Assembly (NCBI RefSeq): GCF_029227915.1
Contig: NC_079878.1
Span: 7,190,001-7,254,000, forward strand
Source: Hydractinia symbiolongicarpus
Taxonomy: Eukaryota > Cnidaria > Hydrozoa > Anthoathecata > Hydractiniidae
Length of the DNA: 64,000 bases
Direction of reading: 5' to 3'
The notes beneath the pieces are model-generated. The model saw only the letters and a program-made list of their open reading frames with translations, had not been told where the DNA came from and did not search any database. Made by a program: the position numbers and the translations under genes. Below are positions 60,147-64,000 of the stretch, piece by piece. Position 1 is the first letter of the stretch. Each line of letters starts with the position of its first letter.

Positions 60147-60151
60147 ATTCT

Positions 60152-62275
60152 ATGCGTTCACTGAAATCTGACATCATTACTAGTTCACTCAAGAAGAGGG
60201 GTAGTACTGATGGCGAGAGTGATCACTACGATAATGATGATCTGGAATATACGGATGAATTCGAACATTCAGAAGAAAACGAAAACGAAAGTTTCTATAA
60301 TGCAGAGAAAAACTCAGGTGTTTTGCATGAAAAGACTTCAAATAGCAGCTCAGTATCGTCAGGGCGTGAACTTACTTCATAAAATGAACTAAAACCTTCA
60401 TGGAATTGCATTTAGAGATTGTATCTTAGTTACCACGAGATATCGATAGCTTGAAATCTTACAAAATAAGAGAAATTTCTTGTGCTCGGTTGCTTCTGAA
60501 ATTGAAAGACGGTCGGCCGTGGAAAAAAGGACAGCAGAACAACTTGTCTCGCATTTGTCCAAAAACTGAATGCGACCTCTTTCAGCAATTTGAAAAAGCA
60601 AACAAGGTGCATATTTAAAAAGTTTCTAAGTCCAAAATCTGTTCAATACAAGGCATTTGGTCTTATTGTGATGCAAGGAAGTACATTGCGTTGATGAGTT
60701 CTGACAGGGCTCGCGTATTTCATCATGGAATGTATACCTGCGAAGTAAAAACTTTGACTGATAAACCTACAGACTTGGTGAAACAGTCTATAATGATGGA
60801 GCCTTATACCAGGCCGTCTGAAATTCGAAGCAATGCAATTTTGTCCGATTTACGCAACGCGCAAGATTGGAAGAAAATAAAGAGTACCGTTAAAAAAACT
60901 TACTAATATACGGAGTATCTTTAACGCGAAGGCGAAGCAAAAGAAGGTAGTACAACAAGGAGATAGTTACAAACCTATACGCGAGCTGCAGGACTATGTC
61001 TCTGAAAATGATATATATTTATTATATGACATAGATGAAAACTCACAGTATGTTTTTAAAACAAATAGACAGAAACTGATGCTCACGAAAGACATGAAAA
61101 AAGATGGAAGTAAATTCCTGAATGTCGAATGCTGTTTTTTGTTGGTACCTTCACAAAGGTGAAGTCTTTTATCAATTTAACAGCCAGTGTATACTATCCG
61201 CTACTTTGCAAACAAGTATCAGTGGCAGCAATGCAATACAAACAGGAAGACAAAGAAAATATTGATATTTTCTGGCGAGTTTTTAATAAAGCTTACAAGA
61301 AAGTTAATGGCGAAGGTAAAAAGTTTGTTTCTATTGGATAGTGCACATACATAGCCTCCGCAAATTTTATACTGGTTTTTGACTAGTAAAAATTTATGGC
61401 GAGGATGTTCTGTTGATTGACAAGAGTTCCATTTCAAAGACTCGGTAAACAAAAAGGCTGAAAGTGTTTGGAAAGATATTTTAGATTTTGGCGTGAGCAT
61501 AGACCTTTAAAGTACAAAACGAACATCATTTACAAGAAAACGACGGTTGCAATCCGCCGAAGAGAAAGGAAAGAAACAACGAAAAAGATCTTCTCGCAAA
61601 AAGAATGGAGGCTACGGATGCACAATCTTCTAACTTTAAAATCCGCAAGATCAATGAAATAAACAACACAAGGAAGTTTGTAATTTCAAGCAGTGCAAAT
61701 ATCAGAGCGAATTACAAGCTAGAAATATGTTCGTCACCTTCTTGTTCGGTATAGCTGTTTTCTGCAAGCACGTCTTGTTTTGTTGAGATGCTGTTTTAAA
61801 TTTGGAAAAAGTGACAACATGCTTACCTCACGATACATACCTGATGATGATATGAAAACGTTGTTTAACAGCCATCCAAGCAATACTATTGATGCAGCAT
61901 AGTTGCAAAAAGTTGCTAAAAATCATCCTGCAAAAAGGATGATATTCAAAGCATTTTATCCATACATCCTTTGCTCCACCGACCACAAAATGTGCGACTA
62001 ATCACACAAAGGTGCAAAATGCCATGGTCGATCATGCAAAGCCGTAATAACAATCGGTACATTATGCTTAAAGATGGAAGGTTTTTTGACGGTACCATTT
62101 AACAAAAATGAGGCTGTTGAATTGGACTTTTATTTTTGCCCACGGAAATGCTGCATATCGTCCATGCCAATTTGGTTGAATGTCAGCTTTCCAAAAAGCG
62201 TTATTGCAGATATAGGCATTGCCGACATTGATAAAGATGATGTTTCTAACAATCTTGGTGTTTCAGTTGCTTGAC
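60152..62275 (+). pseudogene. FLYWCH/SWIM-type transposase-like gene (MULE-related family, decayed)
   Basis: Fragments follow one another on the plus strand: an acidic N-terminus (60,152-60,382; EHSEENENESFYNAEK); a FLYWCH-like zinc-finger region near 60,440-60,780 (DGRPWKKG, CPKTECDLFQQF, ARKYIALM, RVFHHGMYTCEVK); EPYTRPSEIRSNAILSDLRN to 60,906; IYLLYDIDENSQYVFKT near 61,010-61,060; ASVYYPLL and ENIDIFWRVFNKAY at 61,129-61,341; a SWIM-like Cys pair (CSSPSC, 61,728-61,745) and FCKH (61,760-61,771) with RYIPDDDMKTLF after them; and a C-terminal block at 62,074-62,275. I recall this domain order from multicopy cnidarian genes. The expected Trp and Asp just after 61,341 are a stop and a Tyr. Many stops; dead copy. 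Confidence 0.7.
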
Positions 62276-64000
62276 GTTTAAGAAGCCATAACATTTGTTT
62301 TTATAAAAACATTTGCATTGTATTCATGTCAATTTTGGGTTTGGACGTATTGCTTATCCTTGCATTGTTTGTTTGGTTTTTGTATGAATGGTGAAAGTAG
62401 AGTCAAATTTTGAAAACGTTTCTTCAAACAAAACATGTATTGACGAACATCATAAAAAATAGTGATTTTCATTATTTAGGTCAGTTTCATTGGTTTTGAA
62501 AAGCACGCAAAGCACGTCGAGCACGTAATTTAGCAGACCCAATAAATGGTCAGCTATTCTTTGCATAAAATACTTTAACGTATGTACTACGGCTTCCCCT
62601 GTGAAGTTTTGTTATATAAGCAACTCCATTTTTCATTTTAGCAGTAGTTGCTATGAACAAAATTTACTTTGATCTTAGCCTTGAAGTTTCTAAGGTGTAG
62701 CTTGACCTAATTATCAAATTTTCCAGCCATCAAAGGTTCTAGCCATACACATGCTATTTTCTCGTTGTGATGTAATTTCTTATTGAAAAACAAGGCTTCC
62801 TACCTTTTCAAGGGACTGCTTTAATTTTTGTCTGGTAAATTGCTTAGCTTTTTTATCCAATACTCAGCTACAGCCGTTAGCAACCTAATTGCTTAAAAGA
62901 AACGTGTACTATTTTTGACAATGTTTAGATGACCTGATGTTTCGCAACATTAGGATGAGATTATTGGTACTTCGAACTGCTTATTCGCATAATATTAAGA
63001 AAAATTGAAACAGTAAATTGATGGATTGAAAAGAACCCTGTTGAATAGAATTTTAAAGGTATAAACAAGGGTCAACCCCATAAATTTCCAATAAATCTGT
63101 TTAAAGTTATGAAACATCAAGGGTGAATCCAGAAAGTATGCTTCATGCAGCTAATTTTCTTAAGACATTCAAGTGATATTCTAAAGAAAGACAACAACGT
63201 GTAGAAGTAATGTTTTCATTAATTGAACATTAAAGTAATAATTCGGATACTTTATAGAAGATCTCAAATAATGATCTATATTGAGAAAGGCTGTATAGTA
63301 GAGTTTCTTTATTAAATCCAGCCTTAGACTGGTGTCCGCTTCATATATGTGTAATTTAAGAAATTTACTGATTTTTTTAATATACCTCTTTATGTGTTTT
63401 GTAGGCCAGCCACTTTCCTTCTCAAATCAGAAGGAATAATTTTTTACAGGCCGAGAGAAAGAATTTCACTGGATAAAAAAAAAATAGCCGCTGTTCAATA
63501 GCCGCTTAATAAGCAAACATCATTTGTGTAAAAAAATTTTCGGATTGACGTGAATGAAAAAATCAGCAAAAAGTTTTTAATCGGTAAAACAATTAGTCAC
63601 TTAAACAAAGTTAAGTCACTTTTGACTGACTAGGTTTTACCAACATGGTCGCTTTTTTAAACTTTTTTTTTTGAAAATACTGAAAAGTTTTTTCTCAAAG
63701 CAAACAATGCTTGAAATAAAAATGAGTAATACCTGTCATATATGCAAAAGTGTCATTCAATATGAAAACTATCTTTGAAAATATGAAAACTAACTATCTT
63801 TGTATCCTCTAATTTTGGCGCATTTACATTGTTAATGCATCGTAGAAAGGAAGAAACGAAAATTGGACAAAAAATATCTTAGTTAACAAAAAATAAAATT
63901 GATAAAAATGATTTCCTGCTGCTTAAATGTTGGTTAAGAATTTGGTCTGTTAGAAATATAGATCACCAAGGATTAAAGTAAAAGTCTAAAAAATGTAAAT
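62276..64000. other. AT-rich sequence without recognisable features
   Basis: Both strands are full of stops. There is no satellite, LINE or Polinton similarity, no RNA-gene-like box and no tandem repeat beyond short A or T runs. I see nothing to annotate. Confidence 0.6.

Larger units (their letters stand above)
47512..60150. mobile_element. Polinton/Maverick fragment (virus-like DNA transposon), truncated at both ends
   Basis: The combination of protein-primed family B DNA polymerase, rve-type integrase and FtsK/HerA-type packaging ATPase defines Polintons. About 18 gene remnants are packed with little spacing; rightward genes lie mainly on the left half and leftward genes occupy 53.6-60.15 kb. 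By eye it is richer in G+C than its flanks. Both edges look cut: the first gene starts within about 10 bp of satellite at 47,511, and the polymerase loses its N-terminus at 60,146. I found no terminal inverted repeats. I did not recognise a major capsid protein, penton or Ulp1-like maturation protease. Nearly all genes carry stops or frameshifts. Confidence 0.92.

Noticed and set aside
47512-60150. Alternative genetic code (TAA/TAG read as an amino acid) to explain in-frame stops
   Set aside because: The interrupted positions correspond to different expected residues (Lys, Tyr, Gln, Cys, Trp) and involve all three stop codons, and frameshifts are equally common. Ordinary pseudogene decay fits better.
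61219-61500. Leftward 93-codon ORF at 61,219-61,500
   Set aside because: It is antisense to the SWIM-type pseudogene fragments and has no features of its own.

Overview
The window looks like a repeat-rich stretch of an animal nuclear genome, most likely a cnidarian (anthozoan or hydrozoan; species not determinable). This rests on three things: a decayed Polinton/Maverick whose accessory genes I recognise by recollection from cnidarian genomes, a CR1/L2-like LINE, and a FLYWCH/SWIM transposase-like pseudogene also common in corals and anemones. No database search was possible. I see no intact host gene.

Region 1 (1-40,400) is a tandem satellite of about 373-bp monomers, on the order of 105-110 copies, all in one orientation except a flipped block at 33,839-34,240. 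The left 9 kb is homogeneous and carries alternating dimers and a 2,909-bp higher-order duplication. The array becomes more divergent and patchier to the right. Further internal duplications have offsets of 745, 2,239, 3,557 and 8,396 bp. Recurrent 60-80 codon ORFs in it are by-products of the repeat.

Region 2 (40,401-44,440) interrupts the array. It holds a short unique stretch with a nearly loopless GC-rich inverted repeat, a 129-bp minisatellite (about 4-5 copies), and a 5'-truncated LINE with endonuclease and reverse transcriptase remains and a (GAAA)n tail. Region 3 (44,441-47,511) is the same 373-bp satellite, strongly diverged and in the opposite orientation.

Region 4 (47,512-60,150) is a 12.6-kb Polinton/Maverick fragment, cut off at both ends and without visible terminal inverted repeats. 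Rightward genes: a coiled-coil/membrane protein, a conserved element protein, a second coiled-coil/hydrophobic protein, two small hydrophobic proteins and the rve integrase. Leftward genes: a large conserved protein with a C-terminal anchor, an STQTD-motif protein, a conserved soluble protein, an acidic protein, a zinc-ribbon protein, a KilA-N/BRO-like protein, the FtsK/HerA-type packaging ATPase, a Cys-repeat HNH-like nuclease, several small (partly membrane) proteins and protein-primed DNA polymerase B. In a living element the polymerase would copy the genome, the integrase insert it, the ATPase package it, and the rest serve particles or regulation. Here nearly every gene carries nonsense or frameshift lesions, so the element is a fossil. 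Its gene spacing is still readable: perfect or near-perfect palindromes sit at many gene boundaries, and AATAAA lies against or overlaps several start codons.

Region 5 (60,152-62,275) is a decayed FLYWCH/SWIM transposase-like gene abutting the Polinton break. Region 6 (62,276-64,000) is AT-rich sequence in which I see nothing identifiable.
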